Shown here: piece after piece, positions 45,560 to 58,300 of the stretch
Position numbering within the stretch: the stretch's first letter is position 1
Layout: each line of letters begins with the position of its first letter
Source of the DNA: Nectonema munidae
Lineage: Eukaryota > Nematomorpha > Nectonematoida > Nectonematidae
Length of the DNA stretch: 64,000 nt
NCBI GenBank assembly: GCA_030549495.1
Contig: JAUIRK010000969.1
Location: 62,001 to 126,000, forward strand
Direction of reading: 5' to 3'
Made by a program: the position numbers and the translations under genes
The notes under the pieces: model-generated
Databases searched by the model: none
What the model was told of the DNA's origin: nothing
Seen by the model: the letters and a program-made list of their open reading frames with translations, nothing else

Positions 45560-45718
45560 CCATCAAATAAACTTTTTCTTAATGAAAGTTTCATCTCATT
45601 CACTTTACTTTTATGGATCTATATCTAAACTGTTAAGTGTGGTAAAAATAAATTCATTTTGTTATCAAATAGATCTTGTTGAGGGAAATAATTTTCGAAA
45701 CACGAGATTGGCTCAAAT

Positions 45719-46002
45719 TTAATTTAGTTTTAAATTCAATATAAAATAAGCCGAATCATATTCAGCTTTCGATTTAAATGTTTTATCTTGCAAAACAAAA
45801 TTTTCATCACTATTATCAAAACTATAGTCAAAATCAAGAAAAGTATCGTATCTACACGAATGTTTGCGATTGCAATGTTTTCTAAAAGCATTGCATGTTT
45901 TAAAAGAAATGCCGCAACCTTGAAAACAACAGTTAACATTAAAGTTGGGAACAAAGCCATTATAATCTGAACAAAAAAAGCGCAAATTTGACATTTATGC
46001 AT
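45719..46002 (-). CDS. C2H2 zinc-finger-like ORF, fragment
   Basis: The frame at 45994-45719 contains FNVNCCFQGCGISFKTCNAF followed by RKHCNRKHSC, a C-x4-C-x12-H-x4-H type finger. The overlapping frame starts MHKCQICAFF, which would supply a further Cys pair if the true frame changes near the N-terminus. Similar short N-terminal fingers occur in an unclassified protein family abundant in cnidarians and some arthropods, which may itself be element-borne. No continuation in frame. Confidence 0.45.
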
Positions 46003-46009
46003 GAAGTTT

Positions 46010-49000
46010 TACAAAAATTTAATTAGAGTACCAAATCTAATAAGAAAACTATGATTTAATAAAGAACATACTTATTTTGCCTTACACTATATTAAAACAA
46101 AACTTACGACCAAAATATCAAGTGATATAGAAGCCCGTATACTCTTTACACATGACTAATTTGTGGTTAGTTTCATTTTTTCCATTTTTGAATACTTTTC
46201 GTTACTATTAGCAAATTAACCCCTTTCAATTTGATCATAGTGAATGCCGTATGTCAATAATGGCTAACAAACGGATAATTCGCAACTGCATTAACTTTTA
46301 TATATTTTAAGCAAATTCATAAAATAATTTTGTCTCTTCTTGACAAATTTGATTCTATAGAAGTCATTAATAAGGGTCGGACTAAACCTTTACTCAGAAA
46401 AACATAAGATTAATTTGTTCTATAAGCCCTCAAATTTAAATTTATTGATTTTATATTTAGCCTGATTTTTTTAATAATAACCCTATAGATACAGCCTATA
46501 GATGGAGCATGATTAATTGAGGGATGAAATTTTATAAGAGTTCTTTTAAAATTACATTGTAAGAAAGACTGCTCGCTTCTTCTCCAGCTAATGCGAGCTG
46601 TTTGGGCGCTCTATACCTTGATTCTTGTTCCTTAGTTTTTCCATTTCTGCGTATGCTAACAAAAGAAACAGCTTTTAGTTTGGTATCGCAATAGAAGATA
46701 TCGCTTGCAGCCTCTACGTCATTTCTCCTATACTTTGTATCGTGTCTAATTTTGCTCCCTATCCTATATTGATCCTTCCTTGCCAGCTCTCTACTTTCAT
46801 CAGAAATTCATTTTAATCTATTTCTTATTTATAGTTTATATTGCCTTTTTTCCCAAGTTTTTAAAATATTTTTTCCTCCTTACTTTGTCAACAGAATGAG
46901 TGTTTCAAAAAATTAGGACGAAATTAAAAAAACTACGACCCTTTTGGCTTAACTAATTAGCTTAACTAATCCACTAACTAAAATAGCTATAAAAGACTTT
47001 GCGCATAATTTGTAAAACAATTTGTGAAGATTAGAATTAAATTTAAACAAAAAGCTGTTATTTGTATTCACTAATTTGAATAGATTTTCTCTAGAAACCT
47101 TTATTGGACGATACTTCCTTTAGAGTTTAGACAAAATAGTCATTTGACAAAAATTCCTTCAAAAAATTGTCCACCAGGAAAAGTTGTACGTACTATTCAT
47201 CATATTTATCCTTTAGAGAAGAATGACAGTCAATCAAGTGTATCTTCTTGATTTAATTGGATAAAAAGTGCTCTATTAAAAAATAGATAAACAATTTATA
47301 TGAGTGATTTAAGCGATGTCATTGTTATCATTTTCTATAAAGCAAATCCAATTCAATGTTAATCTTGTAGATTACTGAGTGAACTTAAAGTAACTATAGA
47401 TAATAATTAATTTGCGGGACGACTTAAAATCACTGGTAATTCATTTTACTTTCCGAGTTTGGCTTTTCTTATCTTCTGTATCTGCAAACATTTCATTTGT
47501 ATAAAATTACTCAGCGATCTCAATCAATTTGGTTTTAGTGTCTTTAGCCTTTTTTTTTGATGCAAAAAATGGTCTAATAAAAGATGACCTATTGATACAA
47601 TTTGATTGATAAGATGATCACTTGGAATACAGCATTCATCTTTTTTAGTATATTTTGGCATTTACTCCTTTCTTAGAGGAGGTTTTTATTCTGTTTGGAT
47701 TACAGGAATTATTTTTTTAAAGTTGAATGTACACTTTCACATTTAGCACCACAAGATTGACAGCCTAAAAGAAAATGAATATAACTATACATAAGTAAAT
47801 TAACATTTCGCGAAATATTGGAAAACTTAATCTTGTAAAAAACGCGTTCGATAGTCTTTTTATTGAAAAACCTTATTGATTACTGCTACTACAAAAATTA
47901 ATTAAAGAGGACCATTAGCTCACTCACTTTTAATCAAGTTGTAATTCACTCTCTCTCTTTATTTAAGAAAAAGACGAGCAACTTTTCAACTCTGCAAACT
48001 ATTTTGAGAGAAAAGGATGTACTGCAAAAATGTAAGCAAACTTGTATAAAAATTATATGTATTATAAATATGTGCGCCAAAGCGTTAATGCATTTACCCG
48101 TGATTAACCAAGTCAGCATTTCCTTTAGCGATTTAACTTCTAAGTTTCATGATTATAATAAATATTTAAGCTAAACTATTTTCAGTTAAATTTTTTACAG
48201 GACTAATTAATTTTCATTATATTTAACTTTATTCACGTGAACAAAATTGAAATAAAGTACATAAATAAAATTCTCATTTTGCTTCATATCACTTTTAATT
48301 TTTACACTACTTTGCGTTCAAAAACATCTAAAAACATCACCAATGGTCAAAAGTATTAAATTGAACTTTTAATAAATTTTATTGAATTAAATAATGTAGA
48401 TTAAATAAATTTTCTTCTTCCTTTCTTTAGCTCTTTTAACTCTAAAGAAAAATAGCTATATTTTATGAGTTCATTAAGAAATTCCTTAAGAACACTAAAA
48501 AAAGAGTGATTTTATAATTTTGGCACATTTTAGAGCTGTTTTAGACGAAAATTTTTTTTGTATTTTTTTTCCTATAAGTTTACCCTAACTTTTATTGATG
48601 ATATTTATGTTACATTTTTAAAGAAATGATTCAACAACGGTTATCGAGGTAAATTTTTCGGCTAACAAATTATAAATTGACGAAGCGTACACTTTGATTG
48701 ACAGTTTGCACGTGTGTAAATACATATATACTATTACGCCACGTCTTAAATACGTAGAGATGTTCTTCATGTTTGTGATTTTATATAGAAATTTGATACT
48801 GGAATTAAAGGCGGTCCAGAAAGCTCATGTAGATCGGATGACTCCTCTACAATTCACCGAAACACGCCTATAAAAAACTTAAAAAAAGGTAAAAAAAAAA
48901 CTATACAAAGTTCGGCTATAACTGAAATCCTGGATCTGGATTTGATTCATCTGATTACTACATAATGGATGTAGGAAGTTTCGTGCCCAAAGACGTTTTG

Positions 49001-49115
49001 TACGCAGTTTGGAGATTTAGTACAAACCATTTATGTAAATATCAAGACGCTTAAATTGAGCATGAAAACAACACCATATAATGAATTTTGAAATGTTTTA
49101 CAAAGTGCTTGGAGC
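46010..49115. other. AT-rich intergenic DNA
   Basis: Nothing recognised over 3 kb. Short TTAACTAAT/CCACTAACTAA-type simple repeats lie near 46950-46990. Confidence 0.5.
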
Positions 49116-49121
49116 AAATGT

Positions 49122-49255
49122 AGGGCAAAGGTAATGGCGTCGTGAGATGTTTTCTTCGTAAACGGACAATTGCACCGCTTGTATCCAGGCTTGATGCTGG
49201 ATCGAACCGAAGTCCTTGATGCTTCGAAGTATCTAGCCAACCTTACTCACCTAGG
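49122..49255 (-). mobile_element. tRNA-derived SINE, copy B
   Basis: Read on the minus strand it begins AGGTGAGTAAGGTTGGCTAGATAC (A box) and has the B box GGTTCGATCC. Then come CAAGCCTGGATACAAGCGG and GCAATTGTCC, and it ends GAAAACATC...TTACCTTTGCCC. The minus-strand ORF at 49031-49240 is a shadow of this SINE. Confidence 0.8.
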
Positions 49256-49303
49256 ACAACTTAAATGTCTTAATTTTCTTAATATTTTACATGATACAAA
49301 GCC

Positions 49304-49437
49304 AAGGTAAAGGTATCTTGGGGTGTATTCATCGAGAAGGCACAATTCCGCCGCTTGTATCGAACCATGAGAAAGTAGGCTTGATGTGGGATCGAACCCA
49401 AGACCTTGAGTTATCGAAACCCAGTTTCACGCCCCAG
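49304..49437 (-). mobile_element. tRNA-derived SINE, copy C
   Basis: The minus strand has AAGGTCTTGGGTTCGATCCC (B box), TACAAGCGGCGGAATTGTGC, TCGATGAATACACCCC and the tail ATACCTTTACCTTGG. The A-box part is short or damaged. It lies only about 50 bp from copy B, in the same orientation. Confidence 0.8.
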
Positions 49438-49905
49438 ACGAAGTAAACGATGAACATACTAATTATTATTTGAGATTTATTCCCAGGGCCTCAATTTAGT
49501 TTTTCTGAAATTTTTCAATTTTTACTTTATCCAAAATTTTTATGATAACACATATACATTGGCATCATTTCTCTAAATTTTTGAAAAGTATGAAACTTGT
49601 GTTTGCTAAGAATGGCAATTATGATATCTAATTAATTCTCACATCCGCATCCGCTAGGATGTCAAATTTGATATTCACATTCGATACATCTCTACATCAA
49701 TGTCCAAAGAAATGAAAATCCTCTGCCTTAAATATTTAGAATGCCATTGGAAAAATCGTAAAATAAGATTCTTTAAAATTCTGGTCGTCAAAGCCTTAAA
49801 AACAGCAATTTAATTAATAATAATAATTTTAAAAAATTTCTCTATTTTTCAACTCCTAAAGTAAGTTCAGTTCTCAATAATTTCTTTGAAATCATTTTAG
49901 GAATG
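49438..49905. other. AT-rich DNA
   Basis: No genes recognised. Confidence 0.4.
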
Positions 49906-49911
49906 ATTTTT

Positions 49912-50351
49912 TATACACCATTTTTAATTATATTTTGTCTTTTTGCAATTTCATTTTGGCTTTTTGCACTTCTATTTTTTCCTTTTGCAATCCCATTTTA
50001 TCCTTTTGCAATTCTATTTCGTTCTTTTTCAATTCTATTATGTTGTGCTTATATTCTTTTGACATATGTAATTTTTAGTTAAACTTTTTTTTAATATTTA
50101 AACATTATTTTCAGTTTAAATTTACAAAATTGTTTACAAAAATTAGAAATTATATATTACAAATTTTTATTATTAAAATTTTTTACTTACTTTCTACTTT
50201 TCTTTTTAATTGCAATATCTTTTTAATTGTCTTTTAACATTATTTCAAAAAACACATGAAATTATTTGTTTAGAATTGCAAAACGATAAAATAGATTTGT
50301 AAAAAGATAAAATAGAATTGCAAAAAGGTAAAATAGAACTAAAATGGTATA
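49912..50351. mobile_element. Foldback element with ~21-bp tandem repeats in both arms
   Basis: The outer ends TATACACCATTTTTA (49912) and AAAATGGTATA (to 50351) are inverted. The left arm has about five tandem copies of CTTTTTGCAATTCTATTTTAT (49935-50040). The right arm has three inverted copies, GAATTGCAAAAAGGTAAAAT (about 50273-50338). The middle is AT-rich and non-coding. Foldback-type elements typically carry such repeats in long inverted ends. Confidence 0.8.
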
Positions 50352-51580
50352 TATCTTATATAAAAAATGTTTACATTGGTCGAAAATTTTTGCGAAAGCA
50401 ATCAAATTAAAAAAAATCAAGATGCAACTGATTCTTTATTTTGTAAACAAGGGAGTGAATTTGAAGGAAATGTTTATTCAAATAGTATTTTTCTTTGATA
50501 TATAATGGAGTGTCTTTTGATTCCATAGTGCTATCAAAACTCTACTTCTCTAGATGATAAATTGTGGAAGATGGCTGGCGCAAAGAAACTCAGGGCCCGC
50601 AAGAACTCATCTTGAATTTAAGGAGAATAAGATAGAGGAACACTGATCTAGAAAATTAACTAACTAACCAAAACTAAACCACTAACTAACTAACTTACGG
50701 CATAACTATGCTTTTTCAAAAGAGGGTTTCTCATTTTTTATTTTTTTTACATTTGACTATTCATCTTTATTAGAGCAAATTGTGTTAAAACAGCTTCTTG
50801 CATTACTTCTCTAAGATGTTGGTTGAATTTTTCCTCAATATATACATCGATTATTGAAAATTTTTAACCTGGTTTTTCAATTGTGTTGTATTTTTCTTAA
50901 AAATAGAAAAAATCAAGATTGAAAAGACGAGATCATGGAGAGAGGCAGAATTCGCTACCACTGCGATCGAATAATCTTTCTATAAAAACGACAATGTAAA
51001 AGTGCGTATATTTTAAAGTGCCAACGTTTTAATTTAAAGTCGAAAACAAAGCATACAAAGTCATTGCAGCTTTTTTACACTAACGACAAAAGTGATGAGA
51101 AGTGTATGAGTACCGTTTTGACGTCTATGAGTTTTCTGATGTTGCTTCACTCATTCTCTCTGTTATTCATTATTTATGTTAATTGGCTTTGCAAGGGTAA
51201 ACTTGCTTTTCATGTTCAGAAAAATCACATTTGATTGATTTTCAAGATATGAACATACTTTTATGAATTTATGAGTGTAAGTAATATTTTGATATATAAT
51301 GCAAACAGAAAATATTTAAAGGTACATATATGACAACTATGAATCTATTCCACATTACTTATTTCACAAGATTGCTATAGGTGCACGCTCACACCTGATT
51401 TAACACGTATTGCAGGAATTTTATCGCTATTGGTATATTTTTTCTTTAGCACCACAATAATATTATATTACATATTTGTGCTAGACTATTTAAGAAAATA
51501 TGGGAGTTTGAAATGTCGGATTGGTTAGATAATTCGCTATTCTCTTATAAGAATTTAGATATTTATCGTGTTTATATATA
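50352..51580. other. Intergenic DNA with a small (ACTA)n patch
   Basis: The AACTAACTAACC-type simple repeat is at about 50655-50698. No genes recognised. Confidence 0.45.
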
Positions 51581-51584
51581 ATTG

Positions 51585-52020
51585 GATCTGTTTCTTCGGC
51601 TTTCAAGTTGTCCTTATTTCGCAAATCCTTGCTTCTATGTATTTCTTTGCATCTTGATGAAGTTCTGCTTCCTTCATTTCTTCCGCAATTCTCCGCTCAA
51701 CAATTTTCCCTTGCTCTTCAGTATTAAATCCTTCATATTTTTATCGCCTTTTACCTTCATTACTTCTTTCTCTTCAAAAGTTTATTCATTCATTGGTTGA
51801 TTTCGTTAGTGAAGTTATTCACTACTTATTCAGTTTCTTAGAGGCATGAGTATCGAGTTCTCTACCACCTGGCTCTGATTCTCTATGGTCTTGAATTTGA
51901 TTCTGTGAATTCCAACTTCACTACTCATCATAATTCTATAAAAGCCACGTATATTCTGCCTTCTTGAAAAAGACTTCTTTGCCTCCAACAAAAGTTGCTG
52001 GTTTCTTAGTAATATTTAGT
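51585..52020 (-). pseudogene. Possible decayed coding region, charged protein
   Basis: The minus strand is purine-rich. It gives VMKVKGDKNMKDLILKSKG at about 51725-51785 and, in another frame, EEQGKIVERRIAEEMKEAEL and HQDAKKYIEARICEIRTT at about 51605-51720. These charged, helix-forming stretches look like genuine old coding sequence, perhaps of a nuclear arginine/glutamate-rich protein. Another open stretch, QLLLEAKKSFSRRQNIRGFY, lies upstream near 51930-52010. I cannot name the family. The plus-strand ORF here is a shadow. Confidence 0.3.
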
Positions 52021-54480
52021 TTATTAGTCAGTTAACCCATTTTAATTCAGGCAAATCAGACGATTTTGACTAATCCCTATTGAATTCCATTGGAAATTCG
52101 AGCTTGCCTGTGCTCCTCTATAGGAAAATAAGCGAAAATGTTTGGGGTTTTTTTAATATATATTTGATTAATTATTCCATTATATTAATCTTTTTTGAAC
52201 AAGTTTTTTTTATTTAAAATCCTTGATTGTATGTTTTTATTTACATATACTCATTAAAAAATAAGCAATTAATTAAAACATAAAAATTTTTTCAAATAAG
52301 TATTGAAATACATAGATAAAACAATAAAATTGTGCAGTTAAACCAAAAGTATACTTTTTTGGAGGAATGTTTTTGCTTCGAAAATTGATTGGATAAATAA
52401 TATTCTATGAATATTCCTCATTCTAATTTTCGACACTTTCATTTTGAACATCAAAAGTGTCGTACTGCTTTTACGAGTACCTCTCTATGCCAACGGTCCC
52501 CAACGTTATTACAACCTCATGGAACAGCTTATAGTTAAAATTCTTCTTATTCTTCTTCTTTTTTCTTTGCCTTATCCTTAAGTTGAGGTCAGTGGAGGAT
52601 TCGGATCCAAAACATCCCGATATCAATGTTAGATATCCTAAACATATGTATAACAAGGTTGCCATTGAATGCTAACTCCAAAGAGGATTAGAAACAAGAA
52701 CAACTTGCAAAAGAATGGAAACTCTATACGACTTTTAGGAGTACCTAGGATTTTAATATGGGTAGATTTTATATGAAATGAAATTCAGAATGAATATCGT
52801 TATTTGCTTAACGCGAGATAGATCAACTAATTAAGAGTAGGTAAGCATGAATTCTTGCTTCTATCAGCCAATTTTACACAATGACAAGAGCTTGCAATAT
52901 TGACTTCTACTGTAAGCATAAAAATCTTTCTGCTTCAATGGCTTGGAATGAGAGCTTCGAATTAGCAAAACAAACAAACGCACTTGTAATTAAGTGCCTT
53001 AAAGGTAGCATTGTAATCATGGAACACTTAAATTATTATTATTGTTATTATTGGTATTATATAGTTATTTAATTGCATTGATGAAGGAGGGAGTTTTATT
53101 GATTTGAAAGAGAAATCTCGTCGAATTCGTGACAACAATCCCCTCATTTATTACTACACCTATAGTAAGCCTTTTCGAAAAACCGCACCGCGTGACTTAC
53201 TTTCAACACAAAGAGACGTAAAGCATAACAATCGGAATAAATAAGGGAATATGCGCCTTGAAGGAAATGATTCTTCATATAAAAATATTCATCAGCATTC
53301 CCTCACCTGCCGTGCAAGTTCATATTTCCTCGTATATTTAACATATTAAATATCCTTTTCCCAATTTTTCTAACAAATTTTTTGAGAGCAATCCGATCTT
53401 TAACTTTTTTCAAATATAAAACATATTTCTTTTCAATTCGATTCTTTAACATGTCATAGTTATGCAAGGGCATCTTTTTTGCTACTATTTATCTTTAAAA
53501 TTTGTAAACTTATTTCGTTCTTTCAATCTATCACTCAGAAAAATTTATTACTGCATATAGTTTTATTAGAGTAAATTTACATTTAATATAGTAAAATGTT
53601 TGTAATCTTGCACCATCCTGGCCTCCAAAATTGTATTCTATGAATGATGCTTGATTCCCTAATTTCATTGGTTATTAAGGACTAACCAAGAAAGGGATCG
53701 ACTTCAGACTTTGTAAAATTTTTTTATGACCCTTCTGACCGATCAAGAGGTTATTGACCTACTAAAACAAACTTTTTTTTAATAACTTGTTCAAGCTAAA
53801 TAGTTGCCAACGTCGTTCCAAAACCACCCATTGAAAGGAAACTAGAATGTAAATTATGTCTAAAACTAGGTATGGGTCGAATTTTTTTTAAGTAGTTCTC
53901 ACTGTCCGCTACATTTTCACTAAACCGTTCACCTCTATGAACTAGTCATTTATCTGTTTAGATAAATTTTACTGTATCATCAAAATTCTGCAAGTAAAGA
54001 GTCTATAGTCTATACTATTTTACTGGTACACCGAATGAACTCTTCAGTTCAATCTAAATCTAAATAATCTAAAATAATCAATTCAAAGCTCTTTTTCACT
54101 TCGAAATTGGATAACTAATATTTTAATTATAAAAAATTTATTGAATTTACGAAAGATGCTATCCGAAGGACATTCTGTTGGATAGCGGGTGTATATGATC
54201 GATCAGAATTCAGACAGTTTTCAGTTTTGCAGGTTTCTTTACTAACTTTCACCAGTTTAAATTCCTTGTAGGAATCAGAAGCTGTGTATGCGGCATAGGA
54301 CACATCGTGCTTCCTAAAGGGGCAATTATAAATGAGTGTTGTTGGTGTTTGGTAATTTCCTAAATAATTATATCATAACATTGAAATACATAGTGTTATT
54401 TATTATTTGTTCAAAATTTTTGGAAAGTTTTGGGAATATTTTGGTTTATTTCGAATTATTTCCTTTAGAAGTCATACCCT
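52021..54480. other. Intergenic DNA
   Basis: A few short ORFs (for example 52881-53072) have no recognised motif. No element ends found. Confidence 0.45.
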
Positions 54481-54484
54481 AAAG

Positions 54485-56884
54485 CAGGATTTCTCAACTG
54501 TTGGCAAATTGGCCATTTCTAAGTGAAAATGAAATTTGAATGGGCACATTCTTTAGAAAAAAGAGGAAATATTCAAATATTTTTCTAAAAACGAACTCTT
54601 TGCATAAAAATTTAAAGTAATTTGAACTAAAATCTTTTTTTTCTATACATAAATTTTTGAATGGATGATAAATCCATTTTCCTGTAAGATGGAATCTGTA
54701 GAAAACGTTTTAGGAAGAGTTTATTGAACTTAACCCTCAAAAGTATATTGATTTTTTGCTACACTGTTGTTTTTCGGTGTACATTTTGTACACACGCTGT
54801 TTTAATGAAAAATTCAATGAAAATTTAGAGTATCTTCATATAAAAGAATATAATGAGAAAGTTATGAAGTTTATTAAAACTAACAATGCAAACAAAATTC
54901 TTTTTTAACACTCTTACGATGAAGATGGCATATTATATCTTTACATTTATCACAGGTAGACCTACTCCATTTCTTGCACACGACGCATCTTCTAGGTCTT
55001 TTAGAAGGGTTATTCTCAGTGTTTGACAATGTCAAATCCATGGAATAACCAACTAATCTTGCAGCCAATATAGTATTCTTCCTTAAACCTGGACATTCGA
55101 ATCTCTTCGTAGCAAATTTTTGTGCTAGTTGAAAAGACCAATTTCTTAAAAACTGTTTTCTGCTCAGCTTATAACCATTTTTGCACATCAAAATGAAAGC
55201 ATTGTGCCAAGAAATATCAATAATGTTATAGTTTAACAACATAGGCCATCCTCTTGTTTTTTATTTCGTAATGAACTCTTCTAAGATTCCATCCACCAAA
55301 TCAACTCCTCCTTTATATTTGTTATAATCAAGAATAATGAATGGCTTTTATCATTACGGTTAGAGATGTCAATTGTAAAATGCGAAGAACTTAAAAGGAG
55401 AACTTTTCTGTTTCTTTTAGCTACGTATGAAACAAGAGAAATGGAGTTTTCATGATTATAAATCGAATTTTCTTTTCGTGTTGATTTAATAGTGCCTAAT
55501 AAAGTTAAATTTTCTTTGAGCAATTGCACAGCAATTCACAGGCCCAAAAAATTTTTATCCCGTAATTCCTAGGCTTGCATGGCATATAGGTCTTGCCTGG
55601 GATTTTGTCTCTATAACCTAGAAGTTCTTCGTCAACTGTTATCCAGCTTTCTGGTACATAAAAGCGGCACAAATTGGTTTGAAAAGCCGTCCATATTTCC
55701 TCAAGGAAATACATTGATGAAATTTACGAAGATTACTATTAATATAAATTTACAAAGAAGTATTTACGATGAATACTTCTTGAAATTTACGGTGACAGTA
55801 CACTCCTTTGCCAGAAACTTTATCAGGTTTATTGAAGGATACCAGGTGTGAAATTTGCCCCCATGGGCAGCCTTTAGAAAACGAAATTTTTACTCTTGAT
55901 TCGGAAACCGAATAAGGATTGATAAGACTTGTGTATCCCAATGCCGTAAAACGCATTCTTTAGATCTATGCGACATGCATAGCCAAAACGGTGTGGCATA
56001 TGCAGGAGTGAAGTCACCCCTTCTAGAGTAAGTTTCTCTTTCTTGAAGAGAACCGTAGAAAAGGTAGGTTTTGAATGAACCTAATGGCGTTGTCCCTTTT
56101 GGGATTAGGAAGGTTGGTGATACAATCCTGGGCTTGTTCACTTCTTGAATAATAGAGTGTTTGAGCAAGGCAGGAATGATCTTTGTTGGATGAAATTTTC
56201 TTGACAAATGGATGGATGAGCAAACTGAGAAAATGAGTTGAAAGGCTTATCTGAGATAATCACAGATTTGTACCCATATTTGAGGATTTGGTTAGCCTTA
56301 CGACAGCGGAGTTTCTTTGGGCATGTCCATCGTGTAGCGAAACCGTCAAAGGAAGCTTTGAAAGGAGGCATTCTGAATGAGTTCGTTTTTCTTACGCTCC
56401 TACAGTGAGAATTGCTCGAGTGGGGATCCTGTGAGGATCATCTTCTTCGTGAACTGGTGGATCTTCCTGAATTTCTTTGAACTCGGGTGAAAGGACCTGG
56501 GTGAAGATGTTGCGCCAGGTGTCACCTTTGTACAAGTCTTTAGAAAGATAGTAAGTTTAGTACCGTTACTAGCTTTGTACTCAATTCCGGAGTGTCCGCG
56601 TGGTGCAACATTTCATGAATGAAGTGTCGATGATCGTCATACCCGCAAAAGTTTTCAGGGAGCGGTTCATCGAAATTCTTATCAAAGATCTATTTAAATA
56701 AATACAAAACAACTTTCAATTATTTTTTATTATGGTTTGGGGGAAATTTTCAACCCATTTTAGGTATGTAGGTGGTATATATTTATTAAAAATTAAAAAA
56801 ACTTTTCAGATACCTTTATAAAGTACCCTTTGAAAAAAGTGAAACGAACCCCAAGGGTTCTGAACCGCAGGTTGGCAACCCCTG
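54485..56884. mobile_element. Possible hAT-type element enclosing the piggyBac core and other insertions
   Basis: CAGGATTTCTCAACTGTTGG at 54485 and CGCAGGTTGGCAACCCCTG to 56884 are hAT-style ends, pairing 10 of 14 at the tips. The flanks CCCTAAAG and TCCTAGAA agree at only about 5 of 8. They may be one old element of 2.4 kb or the ends of two unrelated ones. The right end interrupts the apparent N-terminal part of the piggyBac gene. Confidence 0.35.
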
Positions 56885-57335
56885 TCCTAGAAGAATGAGG
56901 GAGGCGAGTCAATCATAGGTAAGGCGGGTTGGCTCTCTGAAGGCAATGTAGGATCCTCGGCGTGCATCAGTGCCCGAAGCTCTCAAACGTGAAGCAGGTG
57001 GTATTGGATTCAGACTCCATCTTATAATTTCATTAGGATCTTTACCTCTAGATGCTAAATCAAAATCATCAGAATTTTGTCAACGTCATCAGAATCTTCA
57101 CTGTTTGAATCATCTGAGCTTTGGTAGTATACAGTCATTTCTCCTTCTTCGTCTTCACAATCTTCTTCCATAATCCCTTCTTTCAATCAGATTTACATCG
57201 AGTTCTTCATGTAGAACCTCAACGACTTCGGTTTCGTCAAAACTGGCACCATCTTCGTTACACAGAGAAAGAAACGCACAAGCATTTTTGAAAGAAGTTC
57301 TCTTTCCCTTCATTTGAACAATTTCTTGTGAATAA
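54870..57335 (-). mobile_element. piggyBac-type DNA transposon gene, fragmented
   Basis: On the minus strand, 55714-55505 reads ESWITVDEELLGYRDKIPGK and YMPCKPRNYGIKIFWACE, which holds the first catalytic Asp of piggyBac transposases. Then 55529-55281 has LLKENLTLLGTIKSTRK and LVSYVAKRNRKVLLLSS. Near 55300, DYNKYKGGVDLVD holds the third Asp. The C-terminal ORF (55242-54880) ends in a Cys-rich cross-brace, CVVCKKWSRSTCDKCKDIIC. An acidic stretch near 57080-57170 (SSDDSNSEDSDDVD) suits a piggyBac N-terminus. About 1.2 kb between these parts is occupied by other elements. A SINE lies at the 5' end. Confidence 0.85.
55740..56400 (-). mobile_element. Reverse-transcriptase fossil of an LTR/DIRS-type retroelement
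   Basis: The minus strand shows reverse-transcriptase words: IVSPTFLIPK near 56100, RIDLKNAFYGIGIH near 55930-55960 and RLPMGANFTPGI near 55850, in the normal order. The choice between LTR and DIRS-type is uncertain. It is a short, old, multiply broken fragment without recognisable ends or other domains, lying between the two halves of the piggyBac gene. Confidence 0.6.
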
Positions 57336-57483
57336 AAGGTAAAGGTACCCCGGGGTGTTTTCATCGAGAAGGCACAATTGCGCCGCTTGTATCGAACTAT
57401 GAGGAAAGCAGGCTTGATGCGGAATCGAACCCAAGACCTTGAGTTATCGAATCCAGCATCTAACCAACCATACTCATGCCCCT
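57336..57483 (-). mobile_element. tRNA-derived SINE, copy D (best preserved)
   Basis: On the minus strand it starts GGGGCATGAGTATGGTTGG then TTAGATGCTGG (A box). It has the B box GGTTCGATTCC, the core CAAGCCTGC...TACAAGCGGCGCAATTGTGC, CTTCTCGATGAAAACACCCC, and the tail GGTACCTTTACCTTTTATT. It adjoins the N-terminal side of the piggyBac gene and supplies the first codons of the ORF there. Confidence 0.85.
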
Positions 57484-58300
57484 AAACTATAATATAGTTA
57501 TCAGAATAACGATGTCAGTAGAATAAGGAAAAGAAAAAGGGGAACGGAGTGAAAAAAGAAAAAGAATTGTGATGTCTGGAAGTAAGGCAAAACATCTGTC
57601 ACATGCTTAAAACGTGCTTCACTTGCAAACACAATTGATTGATATGAAAAATTTAAAATAGATGGATAATGTGCCATTACATAAAGTATGTGTGTACACT
57701 GTACATATGTAATATGTATAATATGTGTACATTTTATATCATTGAAGTAAATGTTGTTCTAAGTCAAACAAATTTAGACATTTTTTTTGTACTTGTGATG
57801 ATATACATTTAACTTTTCATGTATTTGCGTCTCCTAGAATATTGAATGTTGTACTTTTTGGATTTTTGTTTTATAGCAAGCTAAATAATTTTTGTGTACA
57901 AATTGTACACCAAATTACAATTGAGGGTATGGAATCAAGAATATAAATTAAAGTTTGAATAAACGGTGGAAGAATTTCTGCCATTCAGTTCATAGTGGGC
58001 GATTTTCAAACTTTTTAGAGTCTCAGCCAACGTTTCAAAAAGGTTGGAAAACTCTGCCATAGGAAAGCCATAAAATTTAAAAATTATAAAATTTATAATT
58101 TTCTATTAAAATTTTTATAATACGATTTAGGATCAAGAGTGATTCGTGGAAGTTTATCATTGTAATTTAAGCGTTAATCAGTGATTGGTTAAAGTTTTTC
58201 ATTTATTTAAAATGCTGATCTCTGATTAGTCAAAGTTTCGCCTTTCACTCAATCGCTTAACGTTGATTTGCCAAACTCTTTTATATAAATAATGGAGTTT
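57484..58300. other. Intergenic DNA with TG/TA-rich stretches
   Basis: Contains GTACATATGTAATATGTATAATATGTGTAC near 57690-57735. CTGATTAGTCAAAG-type words are repeated near 58175 and 58215. A TATA-like TTTTATATAAATAATGG at about 58280 could be a promoter of an old element. No coding sequence recognised. Confidence 0.35.

Noticed and set aside
49031-49240. 69-codon ORF
   Set aside because: It is the translation of a SINE copy.
49935-50040. CRISPR-like regularly spaced repeats
   Set aside because: The 21-bp units are contiguous without unique spacers and are part of a foldback element in eukaryotic DNA.
57336-57483. tRNA gene
   Set aside because: A and B boxes are present but there is no full cloverleaf with an acceptor stem, and the sequence continues into a tail shared with three other copies. 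It is a SINE.
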